Shown here: positions 1-8,939 of the stretch, piece after piece
How positions within the stretch are numbered: position 1 is the stretch's first letter
Layout: every line of letters begins with the position of its first letter
NCBI GenBank assembly: GCA_045647865.1
Contig: JAZRMW010000027.1
Span: forward strand, 62,001 to 126,000
Source of the DNA: Phocaeicola_A sp045647865
GTDB taxonomy: Bacteria > Bacteroidota > Bacteroidia > Bacteroidales > Bacteroidaceae
Direction: 5' to 3'
Length of the DNA stretch: 64,000 nt
Program-made: the position numbers and the translations under genes
Notes under the pieces: generated by a model
Seen by the model: the letters and a program-made list of their open reading frames with translations, nothing else
What the model was told of the DNA's origin: nothing
Database searches by the model: none

Positions 1-2508
1 ACTCAATGTTTCATATGTCGCTATATCGTTGACGGCAGCTTTGATAAGTGCAAGTGGGGTTTGTAAACTTTGGGTGTTTCGTGTAAAGATGGAGAGTTTC
101 TTCTTTGTTCTATTCCAAAGACTCCCGAATTGGAAGATTTTCCAACAGATGAAGACAAGCGTAATGATTAGTAGTAGGATTATCAAGTTGGCCCATTTCG
201 TGTGCCAGAATGAAGGCTCGATGATGATTCTCAGTTCTTTCTTGTTCAGTATCCGATAATCATCGCGAGCAATGTTCTGAATGGATAGAGTGTATTCGCC
301 AGGTTTCAGGTTACGGAATTCCAACCAACTGTTCCGTGCGGTTTTTGTCCAATAGTCGTATTTCCCTTTCAATTGCCATTTGAAATAGGTATAGCTGGGA
401 GTGTAATAGTCGATGGTTGTCAAATATATGGCCAAGGACTTTTCCTCATAAGGTAATCGTATAGTATTGAGGGAGTCAACGCTTGAGTATGAAATGGTAT
501 CTTCGCTTGTAGAATATGGGTTGGATGTTTTTATTTGGTCTATGATGATTGGGATTTCCCCTTGTTGAGGTAATTTCATGGTGTCGTTCCATTCGATGGC
601 TCCGTTTCCGCTTCCAACGATAAAGGTTCCCCGTGAGGTATGGATACCGGCTCTGGGATTGAAGTAGGTCTTTATTAGTCCCATGTCTTCAGTCCAGTTC
701 AGGAATTTCTGTTGCTTGACATAGAACATGGCCAAATTCTGTTCTGTGACGATAACGATATCGTTCTCGTTTTTGGGAATGATGTCGTTGATGGTATTTG
801 AGAGTAGGGCACTGTTTTGCATACGGTATATATGGTGCTCTCCATTTTGGTGGAGGATAACCAAACCGGAATTGGTAGTCCCAATGTAGAGGTCACCGTT
901 CGGATGCATATACATGGTGTTTATGTGTCCCGAGGCAAACGGCATTCTCATTTTATTTATCTCTTTTGTCTTCTTATTCATGCTGTACATTCCATCACCA
1001 GTGCCTATCAGTAGTGTGGTGGAGTCTTTCTCAAGCAGGCAAGTTATGACGCTTCCGATAAAATAATTCTTGAAAGTCTGATTCTTGGCATCTACGCATC
1101 CTAAGTAGTAGTTTCCTCCGGTCCATGTGAGTCCTTCGCTGTCTTGATATATGACACGGATGTAATTGTTGGCGAAGTTTGGATTGCTGTTCTGTTTGTA
1201 GGAATGAGGTGTCAGCAGCGTTGCTTCTAAAGTTTTCTTGTTGATGCTATATACACCAGTCATGAATCCTCCCGCAATGATGTGTCCTTCGTCAGTTTCG
1301 TGGAGTGAGAGGAAAATACAATTTTTTAGAGTTTCGGGGTTTGTCGGATTCCATTCGAAGAGGTGCTTCCATGTGTTGGTTGAGGGACTGTAGAGATTCA
1401 AACCGTTGTTGGTGGCAAACCAAATGTCACCATCTCTGTCTTCCAGAATAGCATTCACCAATTCGTCGTTCAGTGAGTTAGGATTGCCGATATTTTTTTT
1501 ATACCAAGTATATTGGGGGAGGGCTTTGTCAAATATGGTGACGCTTCGTGCATATACCGACATCCACAGACGGTTACATTCGTCAACGAACAAGGCACGT
1601 ATGTTGTTGCCGTTCATTTTGTTCGGTTTGTCATGCTGGGCATGAAGGTATTGCTCCAGTGTCTGTTCCTGTAGATTGTATCTGTACACACCGGCACCTC
1701 GCGTCGGTATCAGTATGTATTTCTCTTCGAAAGGATTGAATCCCGTGATAGGGAAATCCTTAAACCAGATATGCTGCTTCTCTAATTTCCGTAAAGTGAT
1801 ATCATATACAATCATCCCGTTCTTATCGCTGTAGGCCATCAATCGGTTTGAATTGGGGTGAACGTATATGCGTTGCGCAAGTTCACAAATCTTTGAAGGG
1901 ATGATACATTCGGTGGCAACCATTTTCCCTTCGTGGATGATGACCCGGCAGATGCCGTCTTCAGAACCGATGTAGTAGATGTTTTCGTCGTATTGGAATA
2001 TACTGGTGATATGTTTGTGCTTGTGGTCTGTCTGGATTTGTTGTATTTGTGCTGTATTCAGGTCATAGGTATAGCAGTGTTCGGGATAGCAGTACCATAT
2101 CTCATCGAAGTCGGTCATTTCTATCCGTTCAATCTTCTGTGTCGTTATTTCCGGAGGGAGTTGTTTGTGGACGAACAGGTCTGTTTGGGGATTATAGACA
2201 AACAATTGGCCTTGCTCGCTGATGGCCCATACATTTCCTTTGCTGTCAGTCTTCAGTATGGTCTTCTCTGAAAATAGTGAGATGTATCCTTCTTCGGATT
2301 GCAGACTGTAGTGTTTGAAATGATTACCGTCATATCGGTCGATGCCTCTGTAAGTGAGGAACCACATGAAACCCCTATTGTCTTTTTGGATAGATAATAC
2401 GCGGTGATCACTCAGTCCTTCTGTCACACCTATATATTTATAGGCTTGTCCGAAGGATGCATGATATGTAGTCAAAAATAGAATGATGCAAACAAGAAAG
2501 TTTCTCAT
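1..2508 (-). CDS. Reg_prop/Y_Y_Y sensor with degenerate histidine-kinase H-box (3' end outside window)
   Basis: The frame is open from an ATG at 2508 to the window edge (836 codons). The N-terminus has a signal peptide or anchor (MRNFLVCIILFLTTYHASFG), then repeated blades of the two-component-regulator propeller type (for example GLSDHRVLSIQKDNRGFMW and EDRDGDIWFATNNGLNLY), a Y_Y_Y-like beta domain (DYYTPSYTYFKWQLKG) and one membrane helix (WANLIILLLIITLVFICW). This is the layout of Bacteroides hybrid sensors, which usually sense glycan fragments in the periplasm. After the helix comes a HisKA-like segment, IFTRNTQSLQTPLALIKAAV. Aligned with the usual FTNISHEFRTPL, the phosphoacceptor His is Gln (residue 813, codon at 72-70), the next Glu is Ser and the Arg is Gln. 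Whether ATPase, receiver or DNA-binding domains follow cannot be seen. Family assignment is firm; signalling mode is open. Confidence 0.85.
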   Translation of the reverse strand, partial: MRNFLVCIILFLTTYHASFGQAYKYIGVTEGLSDHRVLSIQKDNRGFMWFLTYRGIDRYDGNHFKHYSLQSEEGYISLFSEKTILKTDSKGNVWAISEQGQLFVYNPQTDLFVHKQLPPEITTQKIERIEMTDFDEIWYCYPEHCYTYDLNTAQIQQIQTDHKHKHITSIFQYDENIYYIGSEDGICRVIIHEGKMVATECIIPSKICELAQRIYVHPNSNRLMAYSDKNGMIVYDITLRKLEKQHIWFKDFPITGFNPFEEKYILIPTRGAGVYRYNLQEQTLEQYLHAQHDKPNKMNGNNIRALFVDECNRLWMSVYARSVTIFDKALPQYTWYKKNIGNPNSLNDELVNAILEDRDGDIWFATNNGLNLYSPSTNTWKHLFEWNPTNPETLKNCIFLSLHETDEGHIIAGGFMTGVYSINKKTLEATLLTPHSYKQNSNPNFANNYIRVIYQDSEGLTWTGGNYYLGCVDAKNQTFKNYFIGSVITCLLEKDSTTLLIGTGDGMYSMNKKTKEINKMRMPFASGHINTMYMHPNGDLYIGTTNSGLVILHQNGEHHIYRMQNSALLSNTINDIIPKNENDIVIVTEQNLAMFYVKQQKFLNWTEDMGLIKTYFNPRAGIHTSRGTFIVGSGNGAIEWNDTMKLPQQGEIPIIIDQIKTSNPYSTSEDTISYSSVDSLNTIRLPYEEKSLAIYLTTIDYYTPSYTYFKWQLKGKYDYWTKTARNSWLEFRNLKPGEYTLSIQNIARDDYRILNKKELRIIIEPSFWHTKWANLIILLLIITLVFICWKIFQFGSLWNRTKKKLSIFTRNTQSLQTPLALIKAAVNDIATYETLS

Positions 2509-2536
2509 GTAGATTGCATGTGTGTAGAGTCCTTAT

Positions 2537-2576
2537 AATTACGAGCTACAAGTAATAACACTCGTAGCTCGTAATT
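2537..2576. repeat. Inverted repeat in the purL / sensor spacer
   Basis: Two perfect 13-bp arms, AATTACGAGCTAC at 2537-2549 and GTAGCTCGTAATT at 2564-2576, surround a 14-bp loop. A further half-copy (AGTAGCTCGTAGC) lies near 2606-2620. Related AGCTACGAG / CTCGTAGCT words recur at 54097-54155, so this looks like a dispersed Bacteroidales intergenic palindrome family. It sits just after the purL stop on the minus strand and could shape the 3' end of that mRNA, but no T-tract follows, so I do not call it a terminator. Confidence 0.7.
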
Positions 2577-2632
2577 GTTCATTTGATTAATAAATAATTC
2601 TAGTCACTAGTAGCTCGTAGCCAGTAACTATC

Positions 2633-5600
2633 TCACTTTTTATTCGCTTCCACCCACTTACGTGCGTTCACGAAAGCTTCAATCCATGGAGTCACTTCGT
2701 CAGCTGTACGTGGATAGAATCCGCATTGCCAAGGGAATATGGTACGTTCGGGATGTGGCATGATGGCCAAATGACGACCGTCCTTGCTGGCAATGGCTGC
2801 TACTCCGTAAGAAGATCCGTTCGGATTGGCGGGATAACCGTCATAAGTAAATTTAGCCACAACGTTGTACTCGTCTTCGGGAAGCGGCAAGTGGAACTTT
2901 CCTTCGCCATGAGCTACCCAAGTACCAATCTTGTATCCACTCAGTGAACCGAACATCACACTACGGTTGGTGGGGATGGTCAATGATACGAAGTTGCTTT
3001 CGAACTTGTGTGAATCGTTGTGAAGCATCTTGGCCTTCTTGTCAGCAGGATGTTCGGGGTTGATGAGACCCAATTCTACCATCAGCTGGCAACCGTTGCA
3101 GACACCGAATGAGAGGGTATCTTCACGGGCATAGAAGTTGTCCAAAGCTGCTTTTGCTTTCGGATTATAGAGGAATGCACCTGCCCATCCTTTGGCTGAA
3201 CCTAATACGTCGGAGTTAGAGAAACCACCGCAGAAGGCAATCACGTTCACATCTTCCAATGTTTCGCGTCCGCTGATAAGGTCGGTCATGGTTACGTCCT
3301 TCACATCGAAGCCAGCCAACCAGAAGCTATATGCCATTTCGCGCTCAGAGTTGGTACCCTTTTCACGGATAACGGCAGCCTTGATGCCTGACGGAGTACG
3401 ACGGTCGGGGTCGAGTCCCCATTGCTTCAGTTTACCTGTAAATTCGGGACCGAAGGCGAGGTCAAGCGGTTGTTGCTTGTAGTTTTCGAAACGTTCCTTG
3501 GCCTTGCCATTGAAACTTTGCTTGCGATCCATCAAGTATGAGGTAGAGTACCATACATCGCGTAAGTGGTCGATGCCGAACTGATAGTCGTAACCTTCCT
3601 TGCTGACCATGATGTGACGCTCTTCGGTGGGCACACCAATTTTCACATAACCTACACCGGCATCGTCCAGAATCTTCTTCACACGGGCTGAATCCTTGTC
3701 TGATACTTGGATGACTACACCGGGATTTTCTGCGAACAATGCTTTCACGATGTCACATCCCTGCAATTTGTCGAGGTTTACTTCGATACCACCTTCTACA
3801 TTGGCGAAGCACATTTCCAACAAACAAGTGAGCAGACCTCCTGCAGAAATGTCGTGTCCGGCCATCACCAAACCTTCGTTCACCAATTGCTGTACAGCTA
3901 AGAATGCATCGCGGAAGTACTCAGGATTCTTCACCGTGGGCACATCGCTACCTACCTTGTTGAGGCTTTGTGCAAAGGCTGAACCACCCAATTGCAAGGT
4001 GTCGAATGAGAAGTCGATATGATAGAAACGGCTCTTCGGCTCGTTCTTCATCACGGGAGAAACAATTTTACGGATGTCGCTCACTTCACCACCGGCAGAA
4101 ACGATGACTGTTCCCGGGCTGATAATCTTGCTGCCATCGGGGTACTTCTGAGTCATGGAGAGTGAGTCCTTACCTGTAGGTACATTGATTTGCAATGAGC
4201 AGCAGAAGTCGCTCAAAGCCTTTACGGCTGTATAGAGACGTGCGTCTTCACCTTCCTGTGCGCGGCAGGGCCACATCCAGTTGGCTGAGAGAGATACGCT
4301 GTCCAGTCCGTCAGCCAAAGGAGCCCACACGAGGTTGGTCAAAGCTTCGCTCACAGCCAATACGGAACCCGCTGCAGGGTCAGCCAAAGCGGCCTGCGGA
4401 GCATGACCGATAGAGGTAGCAATACCCTTGCGGCCACGGTAGTCGAGAGCTACGGCACCACAGTCGCTCAAAGGCAACTGCAACTCTCCTTGGCACTGCT
4501 GACGAGCTACACGACCAGTCACACAACGGTCAACTTTGTTGGTCAACCAGTCCTTACAAGCGACAGCTTCCAATTGGAGTACACGTTGGATATATTCGTC
4601 GAGTTTGGTGATGTCGTAGGTCACTACGTCATACTTACGCTCTACAGTCTTGTCAATCATATAGGTCTTGGGCGAAGATCCGAACATCTGGTCAACAGCC
4701 AAGTCGAACGGACGTACACCATCGGCCTGCTCGAAGGCAAAGCGTTGGTCGCCGGTTGTCTCACCCACAGTGTACATCGGAGCACGTTCGCGTTCTGCAA
4801 TCTTTTGTACGTGTTCGATAGCAGCTTCGTCGATGAGCAATCCCATACGCTCCTGACTCTCGTTGGCAATGATTTCCTTGGCACTCAAAGTCTGGTCACC
4901 GATAGGAAGTTTGTCCATGTGGATGAGTCCGCCACACTCTTCAACCAATTCGCTGAGACAGTTCACGTGTCCGGCTGAACCGTGGTCGTGGATAGATACG
5001 ATTGGGTTGTTGTCCTCTTCACACAAGGCACGAACTACGTTGTAGGCACGCTTCTGCATTTCTGCATTAGCACGCTGTACAGCGTTCAACTCGATACCCG
5101 AAGAGTAGCGTCCGGTCTCTACGGATGATACAGAACCACCACCAAGACCGATGCGGTAGTTGTCACCACCCATCACCACCACCTTGTTACCCGGTTGGGG
5201 AGTTCCCTTCAAGCAGTCGCGTTTGGTTCCGTAACCTACACCTCCAGCCAACATGATAACTTTGTCGTATGCATATTGCTCTCCGTTTTCTTGATGTTCG
5301 AAGGTGAGGAGCGAACCGCAGATAAGCGGTTGTCCGAACTTGTTACCGAAGTCGCTGGCTCCGTTTGAAGCCTTGGTCAAAATCTGTTCAGGAGTCTGGT
5401 AGAGCCATTTGCGCACGGGCAGGATGTCTTCCCATTCGCGTCCCTCCTCGCTGCGAGGATAGGAGGTCATATAAACAGCAGTACCTGCAATAGGCCATGA
5501 ACCTTTACCACCACCCATACGGTCGCGGATTTCACCACCTGTACCCGTTGATGCACCGTTGAACGGTTCTACTGTTGTGGGGAAGTTGTGGGTTTCAGCC

Positions 5601-6334
5601 TTCAGGGAGATTACACTCTCAATGTCTTTTACCTGGAAATAGTCGGGTTTGGAGTGGTCAGCCGGAGCAAACTGCTCGATGACGGGGCCTGCTGCAAAAG
5701 CGACGTTATCCTTGTAAGCCGAAATGATTTTGTTGGGATTCTCTTGCGTAGTCTTTTTAATCATCTGGAAGAGGCTTGACTCCTTCTCTTCACCGTCGAT
5801 GACAAATGTTCCGCCGAAAATCTTGTGGCGGCAGTGCTCTGAGTTAATTTGGGCAAAACCGAAGACTTCACTGTCGGTCAACGGACGGCCAAGGTCTTTT
5901 TCTACTTTCTTCAAGTATTCCATCTCTTCAGCACTCAAGGCCAGACCTTCCTGCTCGTTATAAGCCTCCAGGTCGGTGATGTGTACGATGGGTTGCGGTT
6001 GTATGTTGGTCTTGAAGATTTCCTGTCCTAATCCTTTATACATGCGTTGTAACATCGGATCGTGGTCAGCATTTTCGTCAGCCACGGGGAAGTATTCCTC
6101 GATGCGGGCCACACCTTCCAAACCCATGTTCTGGGTAATTTCCACTGCGTTCGTACTCCACGGAGTAATCATCTCCTTACGCGGGCCTACGAAACAACCT
6201 TTCAAATTCTCTTCGCTTTCGGGCGTTGCATCACCGAATAGCCAACAAAGTTTTTGGATTTCCTCAGCATTCGCAGCGTGATTCATCTCTATGGCAATCA
6301 CGTTGTTAGAGGATGTTCTGAAAAATAAAATCAT
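2633..6334 (-). CDS. purL: Phosphoribosylformylglycinamidine synthase, large single-chain form
   Basis: Converts FGAR, glutamine and ATP to FGAM, the fourth step of de novo purine synthesis in the cytosol. The 1233-residue length is that of the one-chain PurL, in which the PurS-like, synthetase and glutaminase parts are fused. Visible motifs include the synthetase core (SLKAETHNFPTTVEPFNGAS and GTGGEIRDRMGGGKGS) and a C-terminal class I glutamine amidotransferase domain with FGVCNGCQL (nucleophile Cys about residue 1079) and MPHPER (His about 1194, Glu about 1196). The start MILFFRT is placed by family resemblance. A promoter-like pair lies about 80 bases upstream. It is followed on the same strand by the sensor gene after 124 bases, with a palindrome between them. 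Identification is secure. Confidence 0.97.
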   Translation of the reverse strand: MILFFRTSSNNVIAIEMNHAANAEEIQKLCWLFGDATPESEENLKGCFVGPRKEMITPWSTNAVEITQNMGLEGVARIEEYFPVADENADHDPMLQRMYKGLGQEIFKTNIQPQPIVHITDLEAYNEQEGLALSAEEMEYLKKVEKDLGRPLTDSEVFGFAQINSEHCRHKIFGGTFVIDGEEKESSLFQMIKKTTQENPNKIISAYKDNVAFAAGPVIEQFAPADHSKPDYFQVKDIESVISLKAETHNFPTTVEPFNGASTGTGGEIRDRMGGGKGSWPIAGTAVYMTSYPRSEEGREWEDILPVRKWLYQTPEQILTKASNGASDFGNKFGQPLICGSLLTFEHQENGEQYAYDKVIMLAGGVGYGTKRDCLKGTPQPGNKVVVMGGDNYRIGLGGGSVSSVETGRYSSGIELNAVQRANAEMQKRAYNVVRALCEEDNNPIVSIHDHGSAGHVNCLSELVEECGGLIHMDKLPIGDQTLSAKEIIANESQERMGLLIDEAAIEHVQKIAERERAPMYTVGETTGDQRFAFEQADGVRPFDLAVDQMFGSSPKTYMIDKTVERKYDVVTYDITKLDEYIQRVLQLEAVACKDWLTNKVDRCVTGRVARQQCQGELQLPLSDCGAVALDYRGRKGIATSIGHAPQAALADPAAGSVLAVSEALTNLVWAPLADGLDSVSLSANWMWPCRAQEGEDARLYTAVKALSDFCCSLQINVPTGKDSLSMTQKYPDGSKIISPGTVIVSAGGEVSDIRKIVSPVMKNEPKSRFYHIDFSFDTLQLGGSAFAQSLNKVGSDVPTVKNPEYFRDAFLAVQQLVNEGLVMAGHDISAGGLLTCLLEMCFANVEGGIEVNLDKLQGCDIVKALFAENPGVVIQVSDKDSARVKKILDDAGVGYVKIGVPTEERHIMVSKEGYDYQFGIDHLRDVWYSTSYLMDRKQSFNGKAKERFENYKQQPLDLAFGPEFTGKLKQWGLDPDRRTPSGIKAAVIREKGTNSEREMAYSFWLAGFDVKDVTMTDLISGRETLEDVNVIAFCGGFSNSDVLGSAKGWAGAFLYNPKAKAALDNFYAREDTLSFGVCNGCQLMVELGLINPEHPADKKAKMLHNDSHKFESNFVSLTIPTNRSVMFGSLSGYKIGTWVAHGEGKFHLPLPEDEYNVVAKFTYDGYPANPNGSSYGVAAIASKDGRHLAIMPHPERTIFPWQCGFYPRTADEVTPWIEAFVNARKWVEANKK

Positions 6335-6413
6335 ATATTCCGGTTATATAACTTGTTATTGTTTTCTCTTCTTTGGGGCGGTGCGTCTCTGTACACCTTA
6401 CCAACTTAGGGCA

Positions 6414-6444
6414 CAAAGTTACATAAAAGCCGTTGGATGGGAAA
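6414..6444 (-). promoter_or_regulatory. Putative purL promoter
   Basis: Read on the minus strand, TAACTTTG (6421-6414) fits the -7 consensus TAnnTTTG, with TTTC (6444-6441) 19 bases upstream in the -33 position (one mismatch to TTTG). It would give a leader of about 70 bases before the purL ATG. No purine riboswitch-like structure was evident by eye in the leader. Confidence 0.55.
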
Positions 6445-6505
6445 GAGTTAACCCGTTTTTTTTTGCAGTTAATGGAGAAAATGTGTGTTGTGAGCGATGA
6501 GATTC

Positions 6506-6541
6506 CCCCTCCTCCTTTCTCCAAAGAGGGAGGGGAGCTTC
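6506..6541. repeat. GC-rich hairpin after the last FtsX gene
   Basis: Pyrimidine-rich CCCCTCC and purine-rich GGAGGGG arms enclose a short loop immediately after the stop of the FtsX gene at 6543 (minus strand). No T-tract follows. It resembles the other CCCTCC/GGAGGG palindromes in this cluster (15223-15361, 17373-17391, 20244-20378) and may protect or end the operon mRNA. Confidence 0.5.
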
Positions 6542-6542
6542 C

Positions 6543-8876
6543 TTATCCCTTACAAATCTCATCCGCCGGATGGGCATGAGCCGTTTTCCACACGCGCCAG
6601 CCGATGCAGAGAGCGACAAGGAGGGCGACGAGGAGGAAAATACCGGCGAAGAGCCACCACGAGATTTCAGTCTGTAGCACATACTGCTCCAGCCACGGCT
6701 TCATACAGGCATAGCCGATGGGGAAGGCCACGAGGGCGGCTATCCCTTGCAAGGACATATATTCCACAAAGAACATATCCAGGATGTCCTTCACCGTAGC
6801 ACCGAATACCTTGCGCACGGCAATCTCCTTGCGCCGTTGCTCACAAGTGAGCATAATCATCGACCACACGCCGAAGAGGGCAATGAGAATGCAGACACCC
6901 GTGGTGACAGAAAGAAGCAGTTTTAAGTTGTTTTCCGATTTCAGACTTTCGAGATATTCCTCTTCCATTGATACAGGGTTCGAGATGTTCCATCCGTTCT
7001 CTTTGCATAGGTCGAGAATCTTTTTACGCACCGTGGGCCATGTGCCAGGTACAAATTTGAACAGAATGTTGCATGCGTTGTGGTATGCGCGTGTGTCTTC
7101 GTTTTCTTCCAACACAAATATCAGAGGAAAAGTCGTTCCGTCAACAGTCTTACGTGTGTCTTTGAACACACCGATAACGGTGGACTTATCCTTTCCGCTG
7201 TATATCTCCTGTCCGATAGGATTCTTCCATCCCATGGCATCCACGAATGCATCATTGACAATGATGCTTCCCTTTTCGCCGGGATGATACCAACGCCCTT
7301 GCGACAACGTCTGTCCGAAGAACTTGTAACTCGTATGGGTGACCCCTTGTCCCATAAAAGAAAAATCTTCGCTTAATTGCGGATTGTCTTCAGCCTTCAG
7401 TGTATTCGGCATTAGTATAGAGGATTCTTTCAGCGGTGCGAATTGGGTGTTGAACACTGTGTCAATTTCTGGTTGCTGTTTCAGATATTCCAAGATTCCT
7501 TCAACACAGTCGGCTTGTCGGTCAAAGTCATAATTGAATTCGTAGATGGAGGGTACCACATATCCCCGGTTTTCGCGTTGGATGCCAGTGTCTTCAGTAC
7601 GCAGGCTGTAGAGCTGCTTCATCACGACAGCCACACAAAAAATGCAGAACACGGCTATACCTATTTGGATGCCGGTGCTGGTGCGGCGGAAAGAGTTATA
7701 GCCAGCCATTCTACCTATTCCCGTAATACTGCTTTTTAACGACTGATGGCGGAAATAACTGATGATAGGGCCGGAAATCAATAAAGAAGCGGCCATGATG
7801 CAGATAAAGTAGGTGAATGTTTCGGTATAGATGTATCCTGCGTCTGCAGGTAGTCCCGAGAGGGTGAGAAAACTTTTTTTCACCGCTTCGATTGTGAACA
7901 GGCCACAGCATAAGGCGAAGACCAGCAACAATCCATACTCGATGAGGAACTGTACCAGGATGTCGCTACCCTTAGCACCGAGCATTGTACGCAGCGCTAT
8001 CTCGCGTTTGCGGATGAACAGGCGGTTGACGAACATTGTCAGGTAATTCAATAGTCCGCACATAATCAGCATCAGACTGGCAATGGCAAACAATTCAAGT
8101 TGATTGACCTTAATCTTGGACTCCTGTTCATATCGTATGGTTGCCTGACGGTATTTAGTGACGGGAACGATATTGGCAATGAGTACTCCCCACGGATTTT
8201 CCAACTTTTTTAGTTTGGCATTCAGCGAGTCTGCATTGGCGTGCGGATGCAGGCGCACAGCTCCATATCTGTTGAACCTCACCCCTTTGGGTAGCACTTC
8301 GGGATATTTGCTCAGCAGGTCGGTAGGATAATTGGTGCGTATTCCCCAGTCCTTGAATACGGCTGTCACGATGCGTCTCCGCTGTTGGGGTACTTGGGAA
8401 CTGATGTAAAGTTCCTGTCCGATGGGCGATTCGTTTCCCCACAGTTCGCGGGCCAAGCGGTCGCTGATGGCCACTTGTCCTTCATCATTCATGAAGCCGT
8501 CGTTCCCCTCAATGAATTTCACACTGAAGACATCGAACCAATGTTTGTCGTGCAACATGCGCTCCGTTGCCTTCACAGTTCTTCCATTGATGGTGTCGCG
8601 TGTGGTTGGTGAACTTTCTGTATATGTGGCAATCTCGGGCATCTGCTCCAATTGCTCGCGGGTGACAATTTGCAGGTGATCCTGCTTGTCCTCCATCACG
8701 GTATATATCTCCTTTACATCCCGATGAAACGCATCAAACGTCGTTTCATACTTGATCCACATGGCAGCCAGTGCAAAGCAGGCGAATCCGATGCCCAAGC
8801 TGACGATGCTGACCACCGATTGCAGACGGTACTTCTTCATTTGCTGAAAAGCAAGTTCGATGTTGTGGGTTATCAT
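6543..8876 (-). CDS. FtsX-type ABC permease with two MacB-like periplasmic domains (1 of 4)
   Basis: A 777-residue inner-membrane permease. One helix (about residues 19-41) is followed by a periplasmic core domain, three helices around 265-385, a second helix-plus-core-domain unit, and three C-terminal helices. The conserved FtsX signature occurs twice (RKREIALRTMLGA and RRKEIAVRKVFGA). Such doubled permeases pair with LolD/MacB-type ATPases and use ATP for mechanical work in the envelope rather than moving substrate through the membrane. It is last in the cluster. The first ~40 codons and last ~60 codons are nearly identical to the neighbouring FtsX gene (8940-11288), while the middle differs, pointing to duplication plus gene conversion. 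The substrate is not readable from sequence. Confidence 0.9.
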   Translation of the reverse strand: MITHNIELAFQQMKKYRLQSVVSIVSLGIGFACFALAAMWIKYETTFDAFHRDVKEIYTVMEDKQDHLQIVTREQLEQMPEIATYTESSPTTRDTINGRTVKATERMLHDKHWFDVFSVKFIEGNDGFMNDEGQVAISDRLARELWGNESPIGQELYISSQVPQQRRRIVTAVFKDWGIRTNYPTDLLSKYPEVLPKGVRFNRYGAVRLHPHANADSLNAKLKKLENPWGVLIANIVPVTKYRQATIRYEQESKIKVNQLELFAIASLMLIMCGLLNYLTMFVNRLFIRKREIALRTMLGAKGSDILVQFLIEYGLLLVFALCCGLFTIEAVKKSFLTLSGLPADAGYIYTETFTYFICIMAASLLISGPIISYFRHQSLKSSITGIGRMAGYNSFRRTSTGIQIGIAVFCIFCVAVVMKQLYSLRTEDTGIQRENRGYVVPSIYEFNYDFDRQADCVEGILEYLKQQPEIDTVFNTQFAPLKESSILMPNTLKAEDNPQLSEDFSFMGQGVTHTSYKFFGQTLSQGRWYHPGEKGSIIVNDAFVDAMGWKNPIGQEIYSGKDKSTVIGVFKDTRKTVDGTTFPLIFVLEENEDTRAYHNACNILFKFVPGTWPTVRKKILDLCKENGWNISNPVSMEEEYLESLKSENNLKLLLSVTTGVCILIALFGVWSMIMLTCEQRRKEIAVRKVFGATVKDILDMFFVEYMSLQGIAALVAFPIGYACMKPWLEQYVLQTEISWWLFAGIFLLVALLVALCIGWRVWKTAHAHPADEICKG

Positions 8877-8900
8877 GTTATTGTTTGGTTATTTATTAGC

Positions 8901-8932
8901 CTTTATCTCCATATTATCTCCTTTTATCTCCT
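8901..8932. repeat. GGAGATAA-type spacer repeat
   Basis: On the minus strand this spacer between two FtsX genes holds three close copies of GGAGATAA separated by a few bases. Similar blocks occur at 11311-11349 and 23851-23895, each starting within about 10 bases of the stop of the upstream gene. The word resembles a strong Shine-Dalgarno sequence, but it is about 25-55 bases from the next ATG, so a direct initiation role is uncertain. Confidence 0.6.
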
Positions 8933-8939
8933 TAATGAT

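Noticed and set aside
6335..6410. Purine riboswitch before purL
   Set aside because: The leader is short and I see no three-way-junction core.
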